64,000 nt of DNA. It comes from Euborellia annulipes (lineage: Eukaryota; Arthropoda; Insecta; Dermaptera; Anisolabididae). The stretch is from assembly GCA_023213315.1 (NCBI GenBank), contig JAKCPI010005233.1:48961-112960 (forward strand), read 5' to 3'. The notes below the pieces were generated by a model that searched no databases, had not been told where the DNA came from, and saw only the letters and a program-made list of their open reading frames with translations. Positions 47,173 through 58,529 of the stretch are shown here, piece by piece. Both the position numbers and the translations under genes were made by a program. Within the stretch, counting starts at the first letter, position 1, and every line of letters starts with the position of its first letter.

Positions 47173-48500
47173 AATTTAAAAAAAATTATTTTTCCAACAT
47201 AATTATAATGTTTTAATAAAACTTTAACAATAGACTAATTTATATATAATACTGTAATTAGATATTAAATTATTTATAGGAAAAAAAATTGATTACTTGC
47301 GTAAATGTGTGAGTCGCGAACTTTTAAAAGATTTCAATTTCTTAATAATTTATTCATCTTCATTTAAAAATTTTTTTATTGCAATTTATAAACAAAAAAA
47401 AAAAACAGCGTTGTTTAATTGTAAGGAAATTAAATAAAATATTGCTTCCTTGTTTTTAATTAGCAACCCTTTTTTTTAAAGATATTAATATGGCTTTTTA
47501 ACGGGAGAAAGCTTCGAAAATTAACCTGCATAATTTTACAGAAAAACATTAATTAAATAGTAAATGAAAATAGGGTTATTTTTATGAATTCACGAAATCA
47601 CCCCGAAGTGTAAAGACTTTTAAATTTACAAGGATATAAAAATCACTAGGTTGCTTTATAGTGGGATGGGGTGTTTTCTCTGTTAGGGGAGAGAGATACT
47701 CAGCTCCCTCGGATCTCATTTCTTCTCACTTGAGAGGTGCGACTTTTTTAATTAGAGCGGTAACAAGGAACGGGCTAATATATAGCAAGTCCTGAAGAAG
47801 GGAGGAAAGAACATAGACTGATGAAGAAGGGAGGCGATATAACGAGGAAGAGAGAATTGAAGGAGCAGAAACACCGTCAATAAAAGGGAAAAAGTTAACG
47901 CTCTAAGCAAGAAGAAAAAGAGCGAGAGAGAAAAAGATAAAAGAATCGAAATAGCGAAGAAGTGAACATCAACTTGATTATTTAGTTAATTCATTTTTTA
48001 CGGCTTAAAAAAAAAAAAAAAACTTTTGAATTCATGTCTGGTCAAGTTCTCACCTCCAGAAAAAAAAAAACTTTTAAATTGTGTTTTTATCTATCAAGAG
48101 ATTTTCATAAAGAAATAAATTAAGGGAAAGTTTTTTTTTTTTTCCTCGGGAAAAAAATTTTTTTTTTATTCATATTTTAATTTGTTAAATGATTACGAAG
48201 TGCAGAGGAACGAAACAGAGAATTGATAAATTACGGAATTTCTATTCCATTTAAGATTTCAAGCAGTGATTGGTTCCCTCCCTCCCCCACCCTCTAAAGA
48301 AGTTTAGTTTCTTCTTTTTAAACAGGTCTTGAACTTTTCTAATATATTACTATATATATACAAAAGGCTCAAAACGATCTCTTTCTTTATTGTACTTCTT
48401 CGATAATTAAATTCTGATTAGGAGTTTTCCGCCCTCCACCCCCTCCCCCACACACATATTTATGAATGTAACATATTGTTTTATTTTATTTTAATTAACT
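47173..48500. other. AT-rich intron, nothing recognised
   Basis: Purine-rich stretch 47800-47960 (AGAAGGGAGG, AAGAAAAAGAGCGAGAG) and poly-A/T tracts. No coding signal. Confidence 0.4.
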
Positions 48501-48527
48501 AAATTTAAAATAAATAATTAATGAGTT

Positions 48528-48703
48528 GAAAATTAAAAAACACAGGGCTATATGTCTCAATAAACTATTTGTTAGTATAAACACTTTATATGTATCATTA
48601 TTTCGATACTCAGTGTGTCATCTTCAGAAATAATAAAGAATTTGTATTTCTAATAAATAATAAATTGAAACATATAACCTTGTGTTTTTAATTTATCTCA
48701 CTA
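48528..48703. repeat. Foldback with a hammerhead-like motif in one arm
   Basis: Left AATTAAAAAACACAGGGCTA...; right ...ATAACCTTGTGTTTTTAATT. The motif at 48596-48627 (minus) is CTGAAGA, U, GACAC, ACTGA, GTATC, GAAATAATG; stem II is GACAC/GTATC with one mismatch. A possible direct repeat ATTTAAAATAA lies near 48503 and near 48719, AT-rich and therefore weak. Confidence 0.6.
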
Positions 48704-48802
48704 ATTCTAAAATATTTATTTAAAATAATTAAAAAAGGTTAATAAATATCAAAGAATTTTTCTATTAGATTTAAACTATCAACCGTCGACTTTAGTTGAA
48801 AC

Positions 48803-49077
48803 CAAGGGCGGATACAAGGGGGGGGGGGTAAAGGGGGTAATTACCCCCCCCCCCCATTGATTCGAAAAAAATACCTTTTTTTCGCAAAAAAATTTATTTT
48901 TAATGTAAAATTTTTAAAATTAATACTTAAAAATTTGATGTGTATTTATATTCTGGCAAACAAGTACAGAATGCGCTTTTAAATTACCGAAATTAAAAAA
49001 AAATAGTGTGCTGTGCGACGAGTCACACCAGATTACCCCCCCCCCCACCCCGAGAAACACCTCTGGATCCGCCCTTG
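48803..49077 (+). mobile_element. hAT MITE of the CAAGGGCGGAT family, 275 bp, 8-bp TSD
   Basis: Ends CAAGGGCGGATACA and TGGATCCGCCCTTG; duplication GTTGAAAC at 48795-48802 and 49078-49085. It holds GTGTGCTGTGCGACGAGTC and ACACCAGATTACC, the TCTGG hairpin half. Cleanest copy of the family. Confidence 0.93.
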
Positions 49078-49113
49078 GTTGAAACATTTATATATCTAAT
49101 GATAGATTACTAT

Positions 49114-49406
49114 CAGTGGTGTAGTGGCAAAAATTTCAGTGTGGGAACGCTAAATATGGTTCATGACTTACCAATGGGGGGGGGTGCTTCCGGGGGCTCT
49201 CCCCCGGAAAATTTTAGAAAAATTAATAGTGAAATGATGCAATTCTAGAATATTAACTAATCATATCTTAAATCATTACCATAATTTAAATAAAAAAGCG
49301 TAAATAATTTTAATTGCATTTGTTATTATTTATTTTTTTTTTTTTTGATGAGTGAAACCAGTGTGGGAACACCGTTCCCACGTGTTCCCGCTCCACTACA
49401 CCCCTG
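49114..49406. mobile_element. hAT MITE, 293 bp, CAGTGGTGTAGTGG ends, 8-bp TSD
   Basis: Ends CAGTGGTGTAGTGGCA and CTCCACTACACCCCTG; perfect duplication ATTACTAT at 49106-49113 and 49407-49414. Only 28 bp separates it from the duplication of the previous MITE. Internal GTGTGGGAAC/GTTCCCAC words strengthen a hairpin. No coding. Confidence 0.93.
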
Positions 49407-49419
49407 ATTACTATATTAT

Positions 49420-49650
49420 ACGATATATAAAGCGCTAGCCATTCACTTCCGGTGTATGTTTACCAATCTCTCTTCCTGATTGGCCATGCTGAAACGTGGG
49501 CGGAGTCAGAGAGGGAAATTTAAAAATTTACAAACAGTGAGCAAGAATAAATTTGGATGTATTTGCTCACCCAAGGCGCGCAAGGGGGTCCAGGGGGGTC
49601 CGGCGGGCTTTGCCGCTGGCATATATATATATATGAATATTTAAAAATAA
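49420..49650 (+). repeat. Fragment of the CTAGC/GATTGGC repeat block
   Basis: Shares GCTAGC, CTTCCGGTG-like, GATTGGC and GGGAAATTTAAAAATTT with 15905-16005, and TCCGGCGGGCTTTGCCGCTGG-like wording (CGGCGGGCTTTGCC) with 18430-18445. Probably an extra module of some TCTGG copies or a separate element. Confidence 0.5.
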
Positions 49651-49665
49651 CACTAAGTAATAAGT

Positions 49666-50080
49666 AAAAAAATTAAAAAACCGCCACCACGTGTCTTTCG
49701 GCAAGGATGTAGGGAGGAAAAACAAAAAAAAGATCTTTATTTTTCCCCAATTGAGTTTTATTCCTGATATTTAAAGGCCAAAGCTCTTCTTCTTCAGAGG
49801 AAACTCATATTACACTCCGTTAACATTACAATTACAGCCAAGGCTTTCTTGATGAAAAAACCTTGGCTGTAATTGTAATGTTAACGGAGTGAATATGAGT
49901 TTCCTCTGAAGAAGAAGAGCCTTGTGCCTTTGAAATATCAGGAATAAAACTCAATTGGGGAAAATAAAAGAATCTTGTTTTTTGTTTTTCCTCCCTACAT
50001 CCTTGCCGAAAAGACAGCGTGGTGGCGGTTTTTTAATTGTATGTTTCTCGGCATCACTCATCAATCTTCAATCAATATAT
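49666..50080. mobile_element. Foldback element with 14-bp TSD and hammerhead-like motifs
   Basis: The flanks carry an identical 14-mer ACTAAGTAATAAGT at 49652-49665 and 50081-50094. Arms about 170 bp (AATTAAAAAACCGCCACCAC... against ...GTGGTGGCGGTTTTTTAATT), near-perfect, with a short centre near 49837-49858. A right-only tail runs to 50080. Each arm has a CTGAAGA...GAAATAT or AAATATC hammerhead-like motif (49769-49797 minus, 49906-49937 plus). A long duplication plus unequal ends suits target-primed retro-insertion rather than a cut-and-paste transposase. Confidence 0.82.
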
Positions 50081-50094
50081 ACTAAGTAATAAGT

Positions 50095-51283
50095 TCCAAA
50101 AATGTATTAAAAATTAAAATTTAATTCTCAATTCGACAGTTTCTCTGTCTACATTCAGACATAAAAGAAAAATAAAAGCTCTGTACGCAGCTCTACACAA
50201 ATTCACACATGCACATTATTTGAATTTCTGGCATCCTGAACTCTTTAAATTTTAAACTTTATTCAAAAATAAATTCCAAATGTAAATTTCTTAGACAACT
50301 TTGGTATTATATTACGGTATTTTATTTTCCAAAAATACTTGACAAATGGGTTTTAGCTTATAAATGAAAATTAGTATCAATGAACCCACAAATTTATTAT
50401 ACAAATTTTAAACACATTTTCTTTTAATGATTCATTAATTAATGATTTTTTTTTTAATTTGGCCGACTTTTTGAAAGAAAAAAAAAACGATCTAAAAGCA
50501 GGAAATAATGTTTTTAACACGATTACAAATGGAAGTAACATTCCAAAACAGATGGGGAGAGTTAACAACAAGAGTTAACAACGACCCCAACGGGTTGCCT
50601 CATTTAGGGAAAAATAAAAAATAATTGGGAAGAAGCCGAATAAACCCATTTGGAAAATTCCCTATAATAAGTGTTAAGTTTAACGAGGAAAATACGAGAT
50701 GATCAGCATTCACGTTAATTCCGGATAATTTTCTAAAATATATTTTATAAATAATAGTTACCAATTCTAAGTTAATCACCCATAAACCAATTCATATATT
50801 TATATTAAAGCATAAGTGTGAGCATTTCTAATTAATTAAACTAAATAAATTTTCAAACGAGACTATAAACATTTTCATTAAAAACAAAATATAAAAAATT
50901 AAACAAAAGGTCTTTAAATGAAACCAGAATAATTATTTTAAAGAAATATTAAAAACAAAAATCTTAATTGAATTTTTTTTTAACGAATCCAAACGTATTT
51001 ATAAAAACAATCTATAGACTAAATTCAAATTCAAAAGATTAAAGCGATTCACTAAATTTCCAATTTCGTTTGGTTAATGGAATTCTTTTTTACAACTTTC
51101 GTTATTTTCCATCGATGTTGTATGAATTATATGTAAAAACTAATAATTATCTAACATAAGCAAATTTAATATTCATTTATTTATAAATTTTAATAATAGA
51201 CACTCCTATGTCTCCCGGCTTAATAGTTTTAGAACAAAATTAAGAATATCTTTTTAAAAAATTTGTGTTTACCATAAAACTCA
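50095..51283. other. AT-rich intron, nothing recognised
   Basis: No exon or element end was recognised; sequence is AT-rich and unique-looking. Confidence 0.4.
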
Positions 51284-51661
51284 CACTGTTAAAAATTTTC
51301 AAGGGATATTCAGAAACTAGTATATGAAGTCTGTTACACAAACTGTTTATGCATTTTACATTCGGGTATATAGTCTACTAAAAAATGAAGTTTCATAAAG
51401 CAATATATTAAAAGTTTCATAAAAGGGTTTATGGAAGATTCCATATACTAGTTAAAAAAACATCCTCTGGAGAGGTTTGAACTCGAGCTCTTGGTTTTCT
51501 TAATACGTAAGACGCCTCTACCAACTCGACTACTTTAATTGTTAAGAATATCATACTTTTTAAGCTACTCAAATTTAATTCATTTCACAAACTGAGTATT
51601 TTAAAATTCAAGCACGAAAGTATATGAAAAACAATTGAAAATTCATATTTTTTTTACTGTT
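51284..51661. mobile_element. MITE/SINE composite with CACTGTTAAAAA ends (copy 2)
   Basis: Same family as 36450-36884. Minus-strand tRNA-like segment 51466-51533: box A GAGTTGGTAGAGGCGTC and box B CGAGTTCAAACCTC, closer to consensus than copy 1. Ends CACTGTTAAAAATTTTCAA and GAAAATTCATATTTTTTTTA. Confidence 0.75.
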
Positions 51662-51689
51662 AAAGAGATCATAAATATTTTGATTCAAT

Positions 51690-52033
51690 GACAATGACTA
51701 TTCTTTCTATGGAGTACAAGAGTAAAATTTGATCCAAAAAAAATTTTTAAAACTGATTTTGAGAAATTCAAAAAAAAAAAAAAAAACTAAAAAAGTACAT
51801 CAGTTAAGTGCTAGAACTCATTATTCGATTGAATTGAAAAGCTTCGTGTTGCATGTCACAGGAGTATCAATAAAATTTTAGGACTTAGAAAATTAAATAT
51901 TAATAGTAATATAAAATTTGGACCTAGTAGTTCTTGTTGAAATCCGCTTTTTTAGACTCAGTGCTTCTCAAAACGTGTATTTCCTTCGCGATAACGAATT
52001 TATGATGCGATACTTTTTATAGAACAGAAAGTA
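51690..52033 (+). mobile_element. TCTGG-hairpin element, 5' hairpin lost, diverged
   Basis: CTATGGAGTACAAGAGTAAA, AAAAAGTACATCAGTTAAG, GAAAAGCTTCGTGTTGCATG, TTCTCAAAACGTGTATTTCC, GAACAGAAAGTAA. Confidence 0.75.
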
Positions 52034-54817
52034 ATATTCTACTTAAATAAGAACGTCATAAAGTGTCTGGCTGCATCGCCTCGCCTGCATTTGTGATTAA
52101 AAATCAGAGCAAAAAATATAGAAATTAAATATATAACGAGTGAAAATTTTAGGGCGTTAATCGAGTTCCATTGATTGATAATTTTACATTATTGATCGCT
52201 TCTCTCCTTGATATTCCATGTCAATATTGCAAGGCCATTAAGCCTTAAAAAAAAAGTTGACCCTCGCTTTTAGGCGAAAGGGCCTGAACTGATCATCGGC
52301 AATTAGGCAAATGACAGCTGCAGAAGTGGACAGGATCCAAGTTAGCCGTCATTATTGATGAGCACCCACGTGTATCGATGTTCGAAATTCGCTCTAGTAA
52401 TTATATAGCCGTGCTAAAAATATGTCAATAATGAATGAGTTTGTAAACAACGGGACGTTTCGGAAAAAGTAAAACAAATAATATGTGACTTATGGATGCA
52501 GCTTGTTGAAAATCAAAAAGAAAAATAAAAAAAAATAAAATGACAAATGTTATGTCCACTTTAGAAAGATTTATTTACCTGAACAACATTTCCAAGAATG
52601 CTTCTGGGGATTAAACAATTATTTCGTTTATTTGTAATGGTCGCTAAGTAGGAGAATAATACCAAAGTCAAAATTTATATTTTAATAATTATAAGAAAAA
52701 AAATTTAATTATGTCCCAAGGAGGGGGCAAACCCCTGAAAAACTGTAAACTAAAAAGAAATATATAAAGTGAAACTTACTATTAACATTTAAAATACTTT
52801 TAACAAGACATGTGAGTGTTCTTTATTGATGAGGCCAAACATTAAAATACTGTCAGAAACTAGAGAAAATATTTTGTATTTTTTTTTAAAATGTATTCAC
52901 TTAAGAGAGGGAGAGGGAGATTCCCTCTTGAATCGTCCTATCCCCCCGTAAGATTTTCTGAATGCGGTCCAGGTGTAGACTCGTCCTACATTCGTATTTA
53001 TAGACTTAGAATCATCTTGCATTTGGGTGCCGATTTTTATTTACATTTTTTACATTTATTTTTTTTTAATAATTTGAAGAAAAATCGAAATTTTCAGATT
53101 TTTTTAAATTTGAACACCCATAATACAATTTTTACCATCCTGAATGCAAAAAGCATATGTTTACGATAATCCATAGTTCTTTAGTTTTCCAAAAATCATT
53201 CAATCGTGAAAATCTGTTAGCTATAAAAAAAAAAAATTGGATTTTTCTAAACTTCTAGCCAAGTTTTGCAGCACTAAATTACCTTGGGCTGCAACTTAAT
53301 ATGTCTATTTTAACTATCTGCATATTCTTAACTGATAACGCTAAAAATCTCGAAAATTAAAAATAAGAACCGATTTAGAGCACATTTTCTATTAAAATTT
53401 ATTTCGCTATATCTCTAAAACTAGAGCTGATGGGACTAACATTTCTGGAGTCATCACAACCCATATACGCAGGAATAGTTCTTAATTTAAATCTACCAAA
53501 AAAATAATTTTTTTTGTTTGGCCTGTGTTATAATAAAATTATAGATATTTTATAAAAATTTGGCAATATCATGCTGGTTGGCTAAATGGTTCGGAATCAA
53601 TTGCTCTGGGTCTAACCTTTGGGAAAATATATTTAGGGTGTCTCTTTTTTATGAAACCTATTTACGAATAACTCAATCGTTGGGTCCTATATCTTCAAGA
53701 AAACAGGCATGAGGCCCGATGGGTAGTCAAGTGATTTAATGTTAAATAAACTAAAATTCCTAACCCTTGCCCAAATTTAAAAGAAAAATACGGCGTCACT
53801 AGATCTTTAAAGAAAATAAAAAACTAGCTCGGTGTTCAGGTACTTTTAATAATACGAAATGTGTGTGTATGTAATTATCAAAATATGGGGGGGGGGGTAG
53901 CAAAAAGTTTGCTTAGAGCTGCAAACAAACTCAAACTCAGGCGGGTTCTGGGTCTAAGGCTTGCGTTTATGTATGCTTATCTTAGATTGTAATAAAAAAA
54001 CAAAAACTTATACTAATGCATAAATGAATATTAATTTCTTGGAAAGAATAGTTACTCAAATCTGCAATGTTTTTTATAATATAATATTGTTAAAAAAAGG
54101 CCATAGAATAAAATTTAATGGCAGAAACAAAGAATGTTTCAAGTTTGTTTTTAATGGTTGGAATAAAAAAGAAGTCATTGAAAATTTCGCCCACTGCTCT
54201 GATGAAGTGTTGCATAAAAGCCTAGTTTCAAGTTGTTGCAAGTAAAACTTAACACCAACTCGTTGTGGAGTTCTATTGGTTGCAGTATTTGTGAAATCGG
54301 CCAAAGTTACAATGGCACCCTTGATTGTTTACAAAGGGCCTGGGTTCAGCGAATCGAGAGGGACTTAAGAACACAAAGCGGACGAGCTCCAGTTTAATCA
54401 CGCATGAACTGATAAAGGAATGAAAATAAGAGCTAAATTAACAAACTTTACACAATCAAGATTATTTTGCATCTCGTTTATAAATCACAATCTTGTATAT
54501 AATTCTTCTATAAAGATTGCGATCTGTAAAAGAGAGAGAGGGAGATGAAGAAAGAGAAAATATTTTCTATCTCTTAATTTCTACAAACTAAAAATATCTC
54601 CTTTTTTTTGTAAATAAATATTTCTTATAAATTTAATTAATTCAGATGGAGGATTCCCAAACTTTTTTTTGTTTTAAAGATTCCTTTAGATTCTTAAAAA
54701 TAAACTCACGAGTTATGATACACTCACTCCCCTTTTCTGTTTTTAGTGACGACGATGATTTGGTTTCGAGTCCCTCCGACATAGTAAAAAGAGATAAGTG
54801 AAGAGAATTCAATATGG
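52034..54817. promoter_or_regulatory. Unique intron with a possible conserved block at 52060-52440
   Basis: 52060-52440 is more GC-balanced than its surroundings and has motif-like words (TTGATTGATAATTTTACATT, GCAAATGACAGCTGCAG, GTCATTATTGATGAGC). The remainder (52441-54817) shows nothing firm: AT-rich DNA with a poly-G tract at 53887. Regulatory function is conjecture. Confidence 0.2.
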
Positions 54818-55290
54818 AAAAAACCTAGTGTGATGGGAGCACATCACACAACTCCCTCTTACTTTCCGTAATCGAAAGTTTTGCTGTGATATTCCGTGTG
54901 GACATATAGCTGGTATTTAGTTTCCGATAGTAGGCTACATCAGAAAACAAGAGATAAAATTTATATTTTAAACTGTCATTTCTATGGAGGACAAGAATAA
55001 AATGGGATTCAAAATATTTTTACTAAAAATTAAAGATCTTCAAAAAACAAATTGATTTGTGAATTTTAATCTAAATCGTTTTATCCTTTGTTGAGGAAAT
55101 AAAAAAAAACTCAAAAAGTACATCAGTCTGATTTTATTCAAAAACTTCGTGTTGTATGGCATGAGGGTACTTTATTTAAATGTCAAATTTCAACCTCGTA
55201 GATCTTTAGTGAAATCCACTTGATCCTTAAATCATGAATTTCCTTAAAAATATCGACATCATTTTTTATGCTATATTTTCTTTCCATACG
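54818..55290 (+). mobile_element. TCTGG-hairpin element, strongly diverged
   Basis: Degenerate hairpin AAAACCTAGTGTGATGGGAG ... GAAAGTTTTGCTGTG (54818-54902), TTTCCGATAGTAGGCTAC, ATTTCTATGGAGGACAAG, AAAAAGTACATCAGTCTG, AAAAACTTCGTGTTGTATGG. Probably one of the oldest copies. Confidence 0.72.
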
Positions 55291-56164
55291 TATATTACAT
55301 AAGTTATATAAGTAATTATAGAAAAAAGATTAATAATCCAAATGTTCGTTATTTTTTATAACAATGAAATTTTTTATTGATTATTTTGACAAACTTAGAT
55401 GAATCTTTTCGTACAAATTTATAGTTATAAATCACAAAAGACAATGAACGGAAAGTTCTTGACTTAGTATATACTATATAAGATCATTCGATATTTTATC
55501 CATATTAGAAATTTGTGAATAGAGAACAGAATCAATAGAATCTCTGATGAAGCTCCCAATTCTGGGTTATGAACACAAAATATGATTTGAATTCAGCTAT
55601 GTAGACGTGAAAGCAATGAACGGTCCAGCCATTCTATAGAAGGCCGATATCTAGTGAATTTATGGCATGATTTAGGGTTAAAGTCCATGAATCGATCTGT
55701 TGATAAATAACCGAAGTCATTTAGGGTCGTGGCGAGAGGAATTCCATGAAACCACGAAAGAATGAGCGGAGTTAGCGCAAAAGTGGGAAATGCCACTTAA
55801 TCCCTTCCCATTCCAATTTATGCTCCAGATCTAATTTAGGCTGCGGGGATGGAGGGTTTATATAATTATGGTCTTCAATATCCGAATATCAAATAAAAAA
55901 ATTCAGAGGAATCTTTATTAAAATGTCTAGATAAAGTATCGGTGGAATTAGAAATTCCGAGGGGAATCAATTCAAAAACTGGAAGATCGTAGGCAGAAAT
56001 ATTAATATTAATAATAGGTCTAATCAATGAACAAAGTTTATTTAGATGGCCTAGAGTGACATTTAGTATCAAACTAGCAGCGCCGCCCGCCTGCTGGCGG
56101 TCCCTAGCCTTTCCTTAATCATGCAAGGCAATTTTTCTGAAAGATAATTAAATATCTGACATAT
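55291..56164. other. Unique intron, GC-richer at 55590-56110
   Basis: The open frames on the minus strand (55593-55796 and 55875-56072) have no splice-site pairing or recognisable family. A CAGCGCCGCCCGCCTGCTGG block lies at 56078-56097. Confidence 0.35.
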
Positions 56165-56907
56165 GGGGCATTCCACGCCAAATCGAACGGTTTGAAAAAT
56201 TTTAATTTTTGATTTCCTCCGTTTTTTGATATTTTTTATTTAGTACACCTTAAAAAACCCCTCATGGTAAGTTTTAAGATTTTTTTGATCATCGGTTCAA
56301 ATTTTGAAAAAACCCTTCTTTTTTTGGTTTTTTGCTCATAACTCCTACAAAAATAGTCCAATTTCCAACTTTTTTTTGTGTAGTTTTCAAGAGAAAATAC
56401 AAATAATTTTTTTGAATAATTTTTCTATGTCATTTTCAAATTTCAAAAATTTAGTAATTTTCTGAAAATCATGCATACTTCGATTTTCCTAAAAAAAATT
56501 TTGTAACAAACAACTATTCATTCCTCAACTTTTCAGAGCTTTCCGAATGTGGGATCTCTATGCCTACTATTTTTTTTCGATTTTTGAAAATTTGAAAAAT
56601 TATTTTTTCCAATTAATCATTTTTTAAAAATAGTAGGCATAGATATCCCACGACCGGAAAGCTCTGAAAAGTGTTGTATTTTTTTTTTTTTTTTTTTTTT
56701 GAAAACTGCACAAAAAAAAATTTCAAAAAAAAAAGTTGGAAATTGGACCATGAGCAAAAAACCAAAAAAAGAGGGGGTTTTTCAAAATTTGAACCGATGA
56801 TCAAAAATACCAGGAGGGGTTTTTTAAGGGGTACTAAAAAATATCAAAAAATGGAGGAAATCAAAAATTTAAATTTTTCAAACCGTTCGATTTGGCGTGG
56901 GTAGCCC
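56165..56907. mobile_element. Foldback element, 743 bp, asymmetric arms
   Basis: Ends GGGGCATTCCACGCC / GGCGTGGGTAGCCC with inverted identity continuing through CAAATCGAACGGTTTG and GATTTCCTCC. The left arm is about 410 bp, the right arm about 280 bp because of an internal deletion around the poly-T (56678-56700). The centre is near 56560-56630 (CTATGCCTACTATTTTT / AAAAATAGTAGGCATAG). TA-type flanks (TAT each side). No transposase; the open frames in it are low complexity. Confidence 0.82.
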
Positions 56908-57976
56908 TATAAGCACCTTCTTACTTATCTTAAAAAATGTACAGTAATATTATTATTTTTTTATATATAACTATCTATTAATATATATTCACTATGCGGT
57001 TTAAAGGGAAAAAAAATTAATTATATAACAATTTTTATTATTAGAAGGATCTTTTAATAAAATTCATTATTTTTTCTCACCGCAAATGAAACGAATAAAA
57101 ATTAATTTTGCAATTTCTTAATAATATTTTTTGTGGAATAATAAAAGAGGTAATTTATTGTAAGTTAATTAAATTTCTCTGATTAAAGTTTTTTATCAAT
57201 TTATCTAAAAAAAAAAAAATATTTTGTTTGTAAATTTTATAAAATCTTTGAGAAACAGGCCTTAGCGATTGTCCAAACTCGAAGCACCTGTCTTCTGATT
57301 CTATAAAACTAATTAAAATTCAAAAAAAAAAAAAAAAAAAAATAATATATACATAACCTTGTAAATATTTCTTTCTCTTTTAATTAAAATCTCATGATGG
57401 AATTTTTATTTATTAAAGAGTTATTTTTTATTTTTTGTTTACTTTGGAAAGAAAACATTTACTAATTAATGAATTTGAAAACAAAGAGCCGTAAAAAAAA
57501 AAAAAATAAAGAATAAATATGGATTTCTTGAACTATTGTTTAAATGAAAACAAAGCTAAACAGAAACTAAAAAAGAGCAAGAACATTGAATTGGTGGAAA
57601 AGTAAGGAGCGTAAATCAAGGAAGGATGGGGTGGAAATTTGTGGTAGCGTCGAGCGTATTGCTCCAAAGACGATTTGTCTTAGTTTAGCGACGCTTGAAG
57701 AGCAGTGGGGTCAAGAGGTTAACCCCGTGGCAACCCCACCCGGAGAGGAAAAAAAAAGAAAAACCTGTCTTCCATGGAAATGGATGAATGAAGACTCAAC
57801 TGGCCCTAAAAGGGTTCGATCAGAACCAGAAGCCGCGATATAAATGCACTTCCATTTAAAATATCGATAAAATGATATTCATTTTATAAAAGCCCTATCA
57901 TGTTATGTTAAGCATTTAGATTCTGCTCCAAATTAAAAAATAAAATAATATAAATATTTATTACATGTAATTTAAT
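56908..57976. other. AT-rich intron with a GC-richer segment at 57590-57840
   Basis: The 85-codon plus frame 57586-57843 is the least AT-rich here but starts and ends without splice or start context, and its translation resembles no family I know. Confidence 0.35.
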
Positions 57977-57977
57977 T

Positions 57978-58130
57978 TTTACTTTCTAAAGAGAAAGTAT
58001 TGTAATCGTCAAAAAATTCGACTTCGAGATTTTGATGATTCTCGTTTTAGACCTCCCTGAGTAAAAAAAAAAAAACATTTTTGTCATTATGTCTGTATGT
58101 GTGTGTGTGTGTGAACACGATTGCTTATAA
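57978..58130 (-). repeat. TCTGG-hairpin family, 3'-end fragment
   Basis: Plus strand TTTTTACTTTCTAAAGAGAA, AGTATTGTAATCGTC, GACTTCGAGATTTTGATG, then TGTGTGTG (58098-58112), the microsatellite of the family. Confidence 0.75.
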
Positions 58131-58445
58131 ACGCAAGCAGCCAGATATATGAAATTCGGTGTATACTCCTTATACTAAAATTGTAGATTTTTGAAGTAAA
58201 TAAATTTTAAAGTAAATAAATTAAATTTTCATTGTGCATATAATATTTGTTATTTACGTCACCAGGAAGTAGTACTTAACCTAATAGGTATTTTAAAAAA
58301 TTTTAAAATTTTCAAATTCATTCAGTCATATTATGAGAAATTAGTCTATTTTAATGAGTTTTTGAAATAATCAACGAAGAAAAAGAAAATTTAGTCGTAA
58401 GAAAGTTTTCGTTAATTTTGAAAAAAAAATCAAAACAAAATCATT

Positions 58446-58497
58446 AAAAAACATGTAAATATAAACAAATGAATTTGTTTATATTTACATGTTTTTT
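58446..58497. repeat. Perfect short palindrome, 24-bp arms, 4-base loop
   Basis: AAACATGTAAATATAAACAAA, loop TGAA, then its exact complement TTTGTTTATATTTACATGTTT (arms given without their outer A/T bases). Would extrude as a tight hairpin. Confidence 0.85.
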
Positions 58498-58529
58498 TTT
58501 AGTGATACATATCTGATGGTAATCCACCC

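Noticed and set aside
57586..57843. 85-codon open frame in GC-richer DNA
   Set aside because: No splice sites in frame, no start context and a translation without recognisable domain. The length is expected by chance in 64 kb.
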